Shown one piece after another: positions 18,069-26,476 of a stretch of DNA of 64,000 nucleotides; the stretch's first letter is position 1; every line of letters starts with the position of its first letter. The notes beneath the pieces were generated by a model. That model saw only the letters and a list, made by a program, of their open reading frames with translations. It was not told the origin of the DNA and did not search any database. Where the stretch lies: NCBI GenBank assembly GCA_947627465.1, contig CANQWD010000001.1:137500-201499 (forward strand), in the 5' to 3' direction. The translations under genes and the position numbers were made by a program. Source of the DNA: an uncultured Clostridia bacterium (GTDB taxonomy: Bacteria > Bacillota > Clostridia > Oscillospirales > Ruminococcaceae).

Positions 18069-20189
18069 ATGATCAGAGTTGTAAAAAAAGACAACACGCT
18101 GGAAAATTTTGATGTTCAGAAAGTGGTAAACGCAGTGAATAAGTCGGCGGCGCGCGTGATGTATAATTTCAAGCCCGAGGAGCTGAATTTCATCTGCAAA
18201 TTCGTGACCGACAAGGCGATGTCCACTGAAAAGGACAAGATAACGATAGCGCAGATGCACAACATTGTTGAAAGCGCTCTTGAAGCCACAAATCCCGCCG
18301 TTGCGAAGAGCTATAAGGATTATCGTAACTATAAGCAGGACTTTGTTCACATGCTCGACGAGGTTTACGTTAAGTCGCAGTCCATTATGTATATCGGCGA
18401 CAAGGAGAATTCAAATTCCGATTCGGCGTTGGTGTCGACTAAGCGTTCGCTTATATTGAACGAGCTGAACAAAGAACTTTACCAGAAGTTCTTTATGACA
18501 GCCGAGGAGCTTCAGGCGTGCCGCGACGGTTACATTTACGTTCACGATATGAGTGCGCGCCGCGATACGATGAACTGCTGTCTTTTCGATATGAAATCCG
18601 TTATGGACGGCGGCTTTGAAATGGGAAACCTCTGGTACAACGAGCCGAAAACGCTGGCTGTCGCGTTCGACGTTATCGGCGATGTGACGTTGGCGGCGGC
18701 TTCGCAGCAGTACGGCGGCTTCACCGTGGCAAGCGTTGACATTTTGCTGGAGCCTTACGCGCAAAAGACCTACGACAAGCAGTTTGAGCGTTATAAGAGC
18801 CTTGGAGTTTCGGACGAGATCGCCGACCGCGAAGCTGTAAAAGACGTTGAAACGGATTTCAGACAGGGTTTTCAGGGTTGGGAATACAAGTTCAATTCCG
18901 TAAGTTCCTCGCGCGGCGACTATCCGTTCATCACAATGACGGCAGGCACGGGCACGGGAAAATTCGCGAAAATGGCAAGTATCATCATGCTTGAAGTCCG
19001 CAAGAACGGTCAGGGCAAGAAAACCTGCAAAAAGCCCGTTCTTTTCCCGAAAATAGTGTTTCTTTACGACGAAAAGCTCCACGGACCGGGCGGAGAATTG
19101 GAGGACGTTTTTGAGGCGGGCATTGAATGTTCGCAAAAGGCGATGTACCCCGATTGGCTCTCGTTAACGGGAGACGGCTATGTTGCGTCTATATACAAGA
19201 AATACGGCAGGATCATCAGCCCTATGGGGTGCAGAGCGTTCCTTTCGCCATGGTTCGAGCGCGGCGGAATAAACCCCGCAGACGATGACGATAAGCCGAT
19301 TTTCATAGGAAGATTTAACATCGGCGCGGTGTCGCTGCATTTGCCGATGATCTACGCGAAGTCCGTTCAGGAGGGCAAGGACTTTTTCGAGGTGTTGGAC
19401 TACTATCTTAATCTCATCAGAAAAATTCATTGCCGCACTTATGATTATCTGGGCGAGATGAGAGCGTCCACTAACCCCTTGGCGTATTGCGAGGGCGGCT
19501 TCTTGGGCGGACATCTCGGCATACACGACAAAATAAAGCCGCTGCTTAAAGCCGCGACTGCTTCGTTCGGCATAACCGCGCTCAACGAGCTTGAGCAGAT
19601 AGCCGATAAAAAGTCGATAGCCGAGGACGGCTCTTTCGCGCTTAAAACCATGGAGTTCATTAATAAACGCATAAACGACTTCAAAAATGAGGACGGGCAT
19701 CTTTACGCAATTTACGGCACGCCCGCCGAAAACCTCTGCGGCTTGCAGATAAAGCAGTTCCGTAAGAAATACGGTATCGTCGAGAACGTTTCCGACCGTG
19801 AGTATGTGTCAAATTCGTTCCACTGCCACGTTACCGAGGACATCACGCCTATCGAGAAGCAGGATAAAGAGGAGCGTTTCTGGAACCTGTTCAATGGCGG
19901 CAAGATACAGTATGTGCGCTATCCGATTGACTATAACAAGGGCGCGGTCAAGAGCCTTGTGCGCCGCGCGATGGAAAAGGGCTTCTATGAGGGTGTTAAT
20001 TTGTCGCTTGCTTATTGCGACGACTGTGGCTACGAGCAGCTTGAAATGGACGTTTGCCCGAAGTGCGGCAGTAAAAATCTCACGAAAATAGACAGAATGA
20101 ACGGTTATTTAAGCTATTCGAGAGTAAAGGGCGACACGCGCCTTAACGCCGCGAAAATGGCGGAGATAGCCGACAGAAAGAGTATGTAG
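18069..20189 (+). CDS. nrdD: Anaerobic ribonucleoside-triphosphate reductase
   Basis: A 706-residue class III reductase that makes deoxynucleotides without oxygen using a glycyl radical. An ATP-cone runs from 1 to about 95 (starting IRVVKKDNTLENFDV). The catalytic body follows, with a C-terminal zinc site CDDCGY...CPKCGS and the radical loop RMNGYLSYSR, in which the radical glycine is about residue 679. GAGGTAA precedes the ATG. nrdG follows after a short GC hairpin. Absence of an oxygen-dependent reductase here fits an anaerobe. Confidence 0.95.
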   Translation: MIRVVKKDNTLENFDVQKVVNAVNKSAARVMYNFKPEELNFICKFVTDKAMSTEKDKITIAQMHNIVESALEATNPAVAKSYKDYRNYKQDFVHMLDEVYVKSQSIMYIGDKENSNSDSALVSTKRSLILNELNKELYQKFFMTAEELQACRDGYIYVHDMSARRDTMNCCLFDMKSVMDGGFEMGNLWYNEPKTLAVAFDVIGDVTLAAASQQYGGFTVASVDILLEPYAQKTYDKQFERYKSLGVSDEIADREAVKDVETDFRQGFQGWEYKFNSVSSSRGDYPFITMTAGTGTGKFAKMASIIMLEVRKNGQGKKTCKKPVLFPKIVFLYDEKLHGPGGELEDVFEAGIECSQKAMYPDWLSLTGDGYVASIYKKYGRIISPMGCRAFLSPWFERGGINPADDDDKPIFIGRFNIGAVSLHLPMIYAKSVQEGKDFFEVLDYYLNLIRKIHCRTYDYLGEMRASTNPLAYCEGGFLGGHLGIHDKIKPLLKAATASFGITALNELEQIADKKSIAEDGSFALKTMEFINKRINDFKNEDGHLYAIYGTPAENLCGLQIKQFRKKYGIVENVSDREYVSNSFHCHVTEDITPIEKQDKEERFWNLFNGGKIQYVRYPIDYNKGAVKSLVRRAMEKGFYEGVNLSLAYCDDCGYEQLEMDVCPKCGSKNLTKIDRMNGYLSYSRVKGDTRLNAAKMAEIADRKSM

Positions 20190-20205
20190 ACCAAATGAAT
20201 TTTTC

Positions 20206-20222
20206 GCCCCGCAAAGCGGGGC
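20206..20222. terminator. GC-rich hairpin between nrdD and nrdG
   Basis: GCCCCGC-AAA-GCGGGGC flanked by T and A runs. Too close to nrdG to be an obligate terminator; it probably adjusts the NrdD:NrdG ratio or protects the upstream mRNA. Confidence 0.5.
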
Positions 20223-20247
20223 AAAAAATTGTAAAATAGGAGTACGT

Positions 20248-20736
20248 ATGCGATATCACAATATAACTACCGACGATATGCTCAACGGCGACGGTTTGCG
20301 GACGGTGCTTTGGGTGGCGGGCTGTACGCACTGCTGTCAAGGCTGCCACAATCCGATAACGTGGGACATCGACGGCGGAATAGAGTTTGACGAGGCGGCG
20401 GAGCAAGAGCTTTTCGAGAAAATCGCGCCCGATTACATAAACGGAGTGACGTTCAGCGGCGGCGATCCGCTTCACCCGAAAAACCGGGATATGGTAACGG
20501 AGCTTGCGAAAAAATGCCGCGAAAAGTTTCCAAACAAAACTATCTGGCTTTACACGGGTTATACGTTTGAGGAAATAAAAGACCTTGAGGTCGTTTCATT
20601 ATGCGACGTGATCGTCGACGGAGAGTTTATTCTGGCGCAGCGTGACCCGAAGCTGCATTGGAAAGGCAGCTCAAATCAGCGGGTGATAGACGTTCGTGAA
20701 ACAATACGTCTCAAAAAAATAGTGCTTTTTGACTGA
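20248..20736 (+). CDS. nrdG: Anaerobic ribonucleoside-triphosphate reductase activating protein
   Basis: A 162-residue radical-SAM enzyme that generates the glycyl radical on NrdD. The cluster motif CX3CX2C is C26, C30 and C33 in GCTHCCQGCHNP; the SAM-binding TFSGGDPLHPKN and the WLYTGYTFEE segment follow. Length is standard. AGGAG precedes the ATG. It is transcribed with nrdD. Confidence 0.95.
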   Translation: MRYHNITTDDMLNGDGLRTVLWVAGCTHCCQGCHNPITWDIDGGIEFDEAAEQELFEKIAPDYINGVTFSGGDPLHPKNRDMVTELAKKCREKFPNKTIWLYTGYTFEEIKDLEVVSLCDVIVDGEFILAQRDPKLHWKGSSNQRVIDVRETIRLKKIVLFD

Positions 20737-20788
20737 ATAAGTGTGGTTTTTTCAACAGAAATTCGTTAAAATGGCAATGAAAATTCGC

Positions 20789-20817
20789 TTGACTTTTTTT
20801 TGCAAACGTTATATAAT
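20789..20817 (+). promoter_or_regulatory. Promoter of the TetR-type gene
   Basis: TTGACT, 17-base spacer, TATAAT; the leader before the ATG at 20968 is about 145 bases. The 231-base gap before the gene holds nothing else I can identify. Confidence 0.65.
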
Positions 20818-20967
20818 ATATTTAATCGCAGATGTTAATTTTTTGATGAAGATCGGGTTTGTCAAGACTATTCTCCATAACGAGGACAGGCAGAGCTTTT
20901 GATGAATATTAGTGTTTGTGATATTTTTTTTTACAAAATAACTTTTTTGAAGGGATGGGATCATGTC

Positions 20968-21606
20968 ATGATTGAGTCTACTTTCCGACATGATTCCGAT
21001 AAAAGGGTAATCCGGACGAAAAAGGCGATTAAAGAGGCTCTTTTCAGAATAATGGAAGAAAAGGATATCTCATCGATCAGCATCAGTGAGCTTACGCAAG
21101 AGGCAAATGTCAATCGCAGAACGTTCTATACCCATTATCGGAACATTACGGACATTCTTGACGAAATTGAAAGCAATCTTGTGGAAGCTCTCGGTAAGTT
21201 AATCCAGGAAATGGATCTGAGAGCTTCTTGGCAAAGCGCATACGATTTGTTTATCGGGTTGGATTCACTTATAACAGTGGAATTTGACTATTATTTCCAC
21301 TTCGTTCGAGTGGATATGCGCGGTATGTTGATGTCACGGCTAAAAAATGTGATAAAAGGAATGACAGATTTACTGTTGGATCATCTGTGTAAAAAACATG
21401 GTGAAAATGCGGCTGTTGTTTCTACGTTTATTGTAGGCGGCTTTTTCAATATGTATTTGGAGTGGCATAATCATCCGGACGGCTTGGAGATCGAACAGGC
21501 TGCCGATCTTGCGGGAAGAATGGTAGAGCTTTGCATTGACAATATTGGCATTACTTTGGCAAGAACCAATGAGGACAATGAAATAAAGCTAATGGAACGT
21601 GCGTAA
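20968..21606 (+). CDS. TetR/AcrR family transcriptional regulator
   Basis: A 212-residue DNA-binding repressor-type protein. The N-terminal HTH spans about 12-58, with SISELTQEANVNRRTFYTHY as helices 2-3; the C-terminal ligand domain resembles the Firmicutes TetR_C type with a run of small helices. ATG 20968 is preferred because GGGA lies about 8 bases upstream and HTH spacing is normal; an extended in-frame start at 20899 is possible. There is no adjacent efflux gene on the same strand, so its target is unknown. Codon use is more AT-rich than its neighbours, which may indicate transfer. Confidence 0.85.
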   Translation: MIESTFRHDSDKRVIRTKKAIKEALFRIMEEKDISSISISELTQEANVNRRTFYTHYRNITDILDEIESNLVEALGKLIQEMDLRASWQSAYDLFIGLDSLITVEFDYYFHFVRVDMRGMLMSRLKNVIKGMTDLLLDHLCKKHGENAAVVSTFIVGGFFNMYLEWHNHPDGLEIEQAADLAGRMVELCIDNIGITLARTNEDNEIKLMERA

Positions 21607-21647
21607 AACTTACAAAAGTAATTGCGTTTTCGATTGAAAAATAAGAT

Positions 21648-21680
21648 CCGCAGGCGTGTTATCGCGCCTGCGGTTTTTTT
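21648..21680 (+). terminator. Terminator of the TetR-type gene
   Basis: CCGCAGGCG/CGCCTGCGG stem followed by seven T. Confidence 0.85.
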
Positions 21681-21685
21681 GTGTG

Positions 21686-21721
21686 AAAAAAAGCGGTGCC
21701 GAGCGAATTGTTCGGCACCGC
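21686..21721 (-). terminator. Terminator of the zinc-ribbon membrane protein gene
   Basis: On the minus strand GCGGTGCCGA/TCGGCACCGC stem with seven T after it; back to back with the TetR terminator. Confidence 0.85.
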
Positions 21722-21735
21722 GGTGGTATATTCGA

Positions 21736-24474
21736 TCAAACAGTCGGAGCGGAAACTCTGCCGGCGCTGACAGAGCCTGTCATAGCGCTTTCGGAATTTG
21801 CGTTATTCGATGATTTTTTGGAACTGCTTGGTTTGGAAGTGCTGTTGTCATTTTTATTTTTGCCCGCTTTTTCAACAGCTTTCTTCAATGTTTTCTTTTG
21901 CGCCGTAAGTTCGTCATACTCATCTTGGAACGCTTCAAACTGTGCCTTTGTGCAGCCGTTAATGTATGCTTCCCACAAACGGTCGTCAAGGTCGCGGAGC
22001 TTATCCTGATAATCTTTTGCTTTATCATAAGCGCTGCCGCTGTATACATTATTGTCGTCAAACCAGTCATAAACTTCCATAAGCTCGTTGTTTGTCTTTT
22101 CTTGAAGCTCATATACGCGTTCGCTGTATTCGTCGTCCTTGGAAGTGTTTTCGTTATTGGAAGTATTTTCATTGTCTGGCTCTGCATTAATGTCGGGCAG
22201 CTGCGCTGAGCCGTTCAGGTATTCTTCCAGACCCGTACCCGCGAGTGCGTCCTTAATGCCGTTCAAAAGGTCTTCTGAGTATTCCTGAATCGCGGCTGTC
22301 GTGTCCTCGTCGAGCGATTCGCCATTGACCAACGCGGAGATATCTATAAAATCCGAGGGAGCTTCAAACGACGCCGCGTCATCGGAAATCGTAATATCTT
22401 CGGAAATATTCATCGTGAGGAGATCCTTAGCGTCAAGGCTTGCGGAGAATTTTGCGGTATTGCCGTCGACGCTTGAACTTAGGCTTAACGAGAAGCCGTC
22501 AAGCATTTCCGTATCGTCGTCCTTATCCTTGACGTTAGAAGTATCGAACTTGACAGTGTAAGTGCCTACGGAAATATCCTTGACGCCGAATTTTGCTTTG
22601 CCCGCGCCCGCGTATGTAACCGCAATATCAATGCTTTCATTGTCATCCGTGCCTATCGTTATTGTGACTGTGCCGTCTTTTTCACTTGTTTTGGCGTTGT
22701 TTACAACGAGTAAAGTCTTGTCGTTTTCTTTGACTTCAAAAATGAACTGCGAATCGCTGTTCATATATGCGCACTCGATTTTTTCATTAGCAGAACCGTC
22801 GGTCACGGTATAGTTCTTTGCTAAAATTTTGCCGCTGTTGGTAACTATCGTCGTAACGATAATTTTCTCGCTGTCTTCGGCAGTCCAGTCGCTTACTATA
22901 TCGGTGATGGAAGATTTGTACTTCTCGGCGGTGAAGCTGTCGTCAAAGTTCTTTACATAAGCGGTGATCTTTTCGCAGAAGTAGCTGTCGTTCGCAATAT
23001 GATCAAACAGTTCTTTAAAGAGGTTTTCGAGGTTTTTGCCGCTTATCTCGGCAGTGATCTGCTTGCCGCTTACGGATGTTCCGCCGACATTTATAGAGCC
23101 GCTTTCCATGGTAACGGAGCTTTCCTTGATGTATTTGGTGTAGATGTCGGTAAGCTCGGTTATCAGCCGCGAGATCTCTTTGGAGTCAAGGTCGAGCACT
23201 GCCGTCTCTTGAGCCGCTTCGCCCTCGATCGTCGGAACTTTCATTTTCAGCGCCTTATCGGAAGCGAACGGGAACGAGATATAAACCGTGCCATCCTCTT
23301 CTGCGATAAGTTTTGCGTTAATGGGCTTTCCGTTGATCTTGATACCGCCCTCTGCGCCGATGAGTTTGTCGGTCGCCGCAAAGTCATAAGTAAGCTCAGC
23401 GCCGTTTAAAACGTCGAGAACGGCGTTTGTATCGCTGTCCATATTGTCTTTCAGTTTGTCGCCGAATTCGAGATTTACGGAAGCCGTGCCGTTTATTCTG
23501 TTGCCGCCGTAAACGCTTTTCATATACTCGTTGTAGCCTTTTATGAAAGCTTTCATGTCAACGCCGTCTTTAGCCGCTTCATTTGCGAGCTTAACGAACT
23601 CGGGATCCGCGTCTTTATCTGTGAGCGAAAGCGAAGGAACAGGGTTTGAGGGATTGATGTCGGCAGAACCTATCGCCGACATAAGGCTCGAAAACGATTT
23701 GATCTGGGTTGAGATCGTTTCGGTATCGATCTTTTCCGTGATCTCCTTTATAGAATTTTTTTCAATGGTAGCAGCGTACTTTGGCTTGCCCATAACGATG
23801 CTCATAAACGTTGCTTTGTTGGTGAAGAAGAATACCGCCGCACCGCCTATCAGCAAAACCAAAACGATAACAATAATAAGCGCTATCTTTGCGCCGCTGC
23901 CTTTCTTTGCGGGAGCCGCCGTGACAGCCGCCGCGCCGTTCATTCCGTTGAAGCCGCCGTTTACCGGAGCTGTCGGGGCAAATCTCTGCGCCTGCGGATA
24001 GGCTTCGGGAGTGATCGCCGCGGGAGCTGAAACAGGCTCGGGAACGGTTGCCGCCGCAGCTGCGGGAGCGGCAGCGGGCTTGGGAATAGTTGCCGTTGCA
24101 GCCGCAGAAGCAGAAGCGGGAGCAGCCGCAGCGGGCTTCTCCAAATTAACAGCCGTAGGCATAGCCGCAACCAAATCGTTCGCGCTGGGCTCGTTATTCA
24201 AGGAAACAGAGTCCATAGTGCCGTTTCCGAATGTTTCGCCGTTGTTGGGAATAGGCGAAATATTTCCCACATTGGTCATTGGCGCACCGCACGCGGTACA
24301 AAATTTTGCTCCGAATTGAAGCTCCAATCCGCACTTTTGGCAGAAGCATTTCTTCTCCGGCTCCTTGGGAGGCTCGGCGGGTTTTACGTCAGCAACAGTG
24401 CCGCATTCCGCGCCGCACGTAGTACAAAATCGTGCTCCGTCCGTAAGCTCGGCGCCGCATTTTTTACAAATCAT
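21736..24474 (-). CDS. Large zinc-ribbon membrane-anchored protein, function unknown
   Basis: A 912-residue protein. Two cytoplasmic zinc ribbons have CxxC pairs at 3/6 with 17/20 and at 45/48 with 59/62. An Ala/Pro-rich linker (about 112-190) leads to one TM helix (about 196-217). The remaining ~690 residues are outside the cell if the N-terminus is inside, and are rich in beta-type repeats of Asp/Lys/Thr with a C-terminal coiled segment (EYSERVYELQEKTNNELMEV) and Ser/Asn-rich tail. The layout resembles zinc-ribbon-TM-lipoprotein-like surface proteins of Clostridia, but I do not recognise the ectodomain. Own promoter and terminator. Confidence 0.75.
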   Translation of the reverse strand: MICKKCGAELTDGARFCTTCGAECGTVADVKPAEPPKEPEKKCFCQKCGLELQFGAKFCTACGAPMTNVGNISPIPNNGETFGNGTMDSVSLNNEPSANDLVAAMPTAVNLEKPAAAAPASASAAATATIPKPAAAPAAAAATVPEPVSAPAAITPEAYPQAQRFAPTAPVNGGFNGMNGAAAVTAAPAKKGSGAKIALIIVIVLVLLIGGAAVFFFTNKATFMSIVMGKPKYAATIEKNSIKEITEKIDTETISTQIKSFSSLMSAIGSADINPSNPVPSLSLTDKDADPEFVKLANEAAKDGVDMKAFIKGYNEYMKSVYGGNRINGTASVNLEFGDKLKDNMDSDTNAVLDVLNGAELTYDFAATDKLIGAEGGIKINGKPINAKLIAEEDGTVYISFPFASDKALKMKVPTIEGEAAQETAVLDLDSKEISRLITELTDIYTKYIKESSVTMESGSINVGGTSVSGKQITAEISGKNLENLFKELFDHIANDSYFCEKITAYVKNFDDSFTAEKYKSSITDIVSDWTAEDSEKIIVTTIVTNSGKILAKNYTVTDGSANEKIECAYMNSDSQFIFEVKENDKTLLVVNNAKTSEKDGTVTITIGTDDNESIDIAVTYAGAGKAKFGVKDISVGTYTVKFDTSNVKDKDDDTEMLDGFSLSLSSSVDGNTAKFSASLDAKDLLTMNISEDITISDDAASFEAPSDFIDISALVNGESLDEDTTAAIQEYSEDLLNGIKDALAGTGLEEYLNGSAQLPDINAEPDNENTSNNENTSKDDEYSERVYELQEKTNNELMEVYDWFDDNNVYSGSAYDKAKDYQDKLRDLDDRLWEAYINGCTKAQFEAFQDEYDELTAQKKTLKKAVEKAGKNKNDNSTSKPSSSKKSSNNANSESAMTGSVSAGRVSAPTV

Positions 24475-24532
24475 ATCAATATCCTTTCTTCAATATACCT
24501 TACGGTACTTCGTTTTATGTAGATACATTATA

Positions 24533-24561
24533 ATTATATTATATTGCGCGGTATTTGTCAA
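24533..24561 (-). promoter_or_regulatory. Promoter of the zinc-ribbon membrane protein gene
   Basis: Minus-strand TTGACA, 17-base spacer, TATAAT. Confidence 0.75.
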
Positions 24562-24692
24562 GAAAATTTTTAACGAAGAATTTCCGTTTTCCCCGTACTT
24601 TTTTGTAATATTCATAAAATCCTTGAATATTTGTCTCGCGTCGGGAAATAATACTTTCAAGAAAATTTTTTTGAAAAATTTTCAAAAACCCC

Positions 24693-24721
24693 TTGACAAA
24701 TTTGGAAGTATGTGATATAAT
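24693..24721 (+). promoter_or_regulatory. Promoter of tRNA-Gln
   Basis: TTGACA, 17-base spacer, TATAAT, 16 bases before the mature tRNA 5' end. Confidence 0.8.
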
Positions 24722-24737
24722 ATCAATTGTTGATTAT

Positions 24738-24813
24738 TGGGGCGTCGCCAAGTGGTAAGGCAGTGGACTCTGACTCCACCATTCCGAGGGTTCAAATCCT
24801 TCCGCCCCAACCA
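24738..24813 (+). tRNA. tRNA-Gln (anticodon CTG)
   Basis: Acceptor stem TGGGGCG/CGCCCCA, anticodon stem GTGGA/TCCAC enclosing loop CTCTGAC, T-loop GTTCAAATC, and an encoded CCA at the 3' end. The loop gives anticodon CTG, reading CAG. D-arm GCCAAGTGGTAAGGC is normal. Confidence 0.93.
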
Positions 24814-24814
24814 G

Positions 24815-24855
24815 TTGAACAAAACGCCCTTGCTTTGCAAGGGCGTTTTGTTCAA
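24815..24855. terminator. Perfect 18-bp hairpin after tRNA-Gln
   Basis: TTGAACAAAACGCCCTTG pairs with its exact complement at 24838-24855 around a 5-base loop. It begins two bases after CCA and has no downstream T run, but its right arm contains GTTTTGTT. Confidence 0.7.
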
Positions 24856-24870
24856 CGCAATGGCTGCCGC

Positions 24871-24968
24871 GGTTCGCCTTCGGCGAACCACGAAAGCTCA
24901 TTGCTAGCACTGTTCTTCACTTCGCGGACTTCGTCCGCGATTTCGCTTCGCGAAACCGTGAAAAACAG
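24871..24968. repeat. UUCG-tetraloop hairpin cluster
   Basis: Three short hairpins with UUCG-type loops: GGTTCGC(C-TTCG-G)CGAACC at 24871-24889, CGCGGAC-TTC-GTCCGCG at 24923-24939, and TTTCGC-TTC-GCGAAA at 24941-24955. The second and third are enclosed by an 11-bp stem CTGTTCTTCAC/GTGAAAAACAG (24910-24920 with 24958-24968), with one mismatch. This makes a three-way junction. The remaining 340-base gap before the antitoxin gene holds only a terminator and a promoter. Confidence 0.7.
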
Positions 24969-25051
24969 CGCAGGGCTGCTCCACTCCTACTATGTTGCTT
25001 TTTTCGGTGATCGCCAAAAAAATCTTTTTGGTAACGATAGCACAAGAAAAA

Positions 25052-25090
25052 CGACAGTTTTCGACAGAAAATTGTCGCTTTTTTATTTTT
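25052..25090 (+). terminator. Terminator before the antitoxin gene
   Basis: CGACAGTTTTC / GAAAATTGTCG stem (one G-T) with a GACA loop and a T-rich tail; likely ends the tRNA/hairpin transcript. Confidence 0.75.
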
Positions 25091-25100
25091 GGAAAATAGG

Positions 25101-25129
25101 TTGAATTTCTCCTAATAATGATGTATAAT
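25101..25129 (+). promoter_or_regulatory. Promoter of the Phd/Doc module
   Basis: TTGAAT, 17-base spacer, TATAAT. Confidence 0.6.
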
Positions 25130-25153
25130 ATATACAGAGAGGAGTTGATCTCA

Positions 25154-25396
25154 ATGTTAGTCAATACTGAATCTTTAATTTCGATAACCGAAGCAAATCA
25201 GAATTTTTCCAAAGTTGCAAGGCTGGTTGACAAAAACGGCTCAGCGGTTATTCTGAAAAACAATGTTCCGAGATACATTGTTATGGAATTTCCCGCTGCC
25301 GAGGAAATTCAAAATGCCTCTGACGCGGATATCGCAAGTATTTCCAAAAAACTGATTGAAAAAAACCTTGAGGCGTATAAGGAGCTTGCCAAATGA
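25154..25396 (+). CDS. Phd/YefM-type antitoxin
   Basis: An 80-residue antitoxin: SISITEANQNFSKVARLVDKNG-type DNA-binding fold with the IVMEFP strand, then a flexible C-terminal tail that normally wraps around the toxin. I took ATG 25154 (GAGGAG upstream) rather than the in-frame start at 25118, which overlaps the promoter. It overlaps the downstream toxin remnant by four bases, the usual antitoxin-toxin arrangement. Appears intact. Confidence 0.85.
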   Translation: MLVNTESLISITEANQNFSKVARLVDKNGSAVILKNNVPRYIVMEFPAAEEIQNASDADIASISKKLIEKNLEAYKELAK

Positions 25397-25626
25397 TAAG
25401 GCTTACGGAACAGCAAGTATTGTTGGTTCATGAAATGATGATCAAAATAACGGGCGGTTCACTTGGAGTACGCGATATGGGTTTGCTTGAATCTGCTTTA
25501 AACGCTCCTTTTCAAGCGTTTGAAGGTAAGGAGGTTTATCCTTCGCTCCTGTCCAAAGCGGGAACCCTTGAGGTAAATGCAGTTCTAAATTGGCTGTCAG
25601 AGCATTGTAGGCAAAAATCTTTTTAG
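25393..25626 (+). pseudogene. Doc-family toxin remnant with internal deletion
   Basis: Seventy-seven residues. The first ~58 (MIRLTEQQVLLVHEMMIK, TGGSLGVRDMGLLESAL, FQAFEGKEVYPSLLSKAGTL) match the start of Fic/Doc toxins of about 125-130 residues. The catalytic HxFxDGNKR block and flanking helices are absent; the frame then continues EVNAVLNWLSEHC, which resembles the end of Doc proteins. I infer an in-frame deletion of about 50 codons that removed the active site. The partner antitoxin is intact. It would be non-toxic in this form. Confidence 0.75.
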
Positions 25627-25679
25627 AAACGGTATAACAGTTAAACAAAAACTCTCGCTGCGAAGTTATTGCGACAATA

Positions 25680-25744
25680 TTAAAACAGCACCGCACAAAG
25701 ACTGTTCAACGATCAGCGGACGGAATTTGTGCGGCGCTGCCTTA
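25680..25744. repeat. Short MITE-family copy at the sigE stop codon
   Basis: Left end TTAAAACAGCACCGCACAAAG and right end TTTGTGCGGCGCTGCCTTA match the termini of the longer elements at 35233, 43206 and 59532. The TAA stop of sigE (complement of 25742-25744) is the terminal TTA of this element. Confidence 0.75.
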
Positions 25745-26461
25745 GTTCGTAACCTTTTCAAGTTCCTCGCGGAGCTGTTTTATAATACGTTTTTCGAGCC
25801 TTGAAATGTAGCTTTGCGAAATGCCTATTTTGTCGGCGACTTCCTTTTGAGTGAGTTCCTTTTTGCCGTTCAGCCCAAAACGCATTTCCATGATTTGCTT
25901 CTCGCGCGGCTGAAGATGATCGATAGCTTCATGGAGTAGCTGCTTTTCAACTTCTTCCTCCAAATGCGAATTCACGCAGTCGTTTTCCGTGCCGAGAACG
26001 TCGGAGAGCAGGAGTTCGTTTCCGTCCCAATCGACGTTAAGAGGCTCGTCTATTGAAATGTCGTAGCGGTATTGAGAATATTTGCGAAGATACATCAGTA
26101 TTTCGTTTTCAATACAGCGAGAAGCGTAGGTCGCCAGCTTTATGTTCTTGTCTACGGAGAACGTGTTTACAGCTTTAATAAGCCCTACCGTGCCGATCGA
26201 CACCAGATCCTCAAGCCATATTCCCGTGTTCTCAAATTTCTTTGCTATGTAAACCACCAACCGCAGATTGTGAACTATAAGCGTTTCGCGAGCCTTTTCA
26301 CCGTCGGTAGCCATAAGCTCGAACGCTGCCGCTTCTTCCTCTTTGGAGAGCGGTGCGGGCAGCTGTTCCGAGCTGTTTATGTAGTGAACGTATCCGGCGC
26401 TTTTCCGTGACAGTTTTTTATACAACCATAGGCGCATTTTAGCGAAAAGTTTTTTAAACAT
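25742..26461 (-). CDS. sigE: RNA polymerase sporulation sigma factor SigE
   Basis: A 239-residue sigma-70 family factor of the mother cell. A 20-odd-residue hydrophobic/basic pro-sequence ([17 protein letters not shown]) is typical of pro-SigE, which is cleaved by SpoIIGA. Region 2 includes [19 protein letters not shown] and [13 protein letters not shown]; region 4 is [15 protein letters not shown] followed by [20 protein letters not shown]. It lies 15 bases after spoIIGA in the same operon. Its stop codon is supplied by a MITE-like element. sigG, the usual third gene, is not adjacent. Confidence 0.96.
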   Translation of the reverse strand: MFKKLFAKMRLWLYKKLSRKSAGYVHYINSSEQLPAPLSKEEEAAAFELMATDGEKARETLIVHNLRLVVYIAKKFENTGIWLEDLVSIGTVGLIKAVNTFSVDKNIKLATYASRCIENEILMYLRKYSQYRYDISIDEPLNVDWDGNELLLSDVLGTENDCVNSHLEEEVEKQLLHEAIDHLQPREKQIMEMRFGLNGKKELTQKEVADKIGISQSYISRLEKRIIKQLREELEKVTN

Positions 26462-26476
26462 AACTATTCCTCCGTT

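Noticed and set aside
24904..25164. 86-codon minus-strand open frame after tRNA-Gln
   Set aside because: It translates the hairpin cluster and terminator, and has no ribosome-binding site or family similarity.
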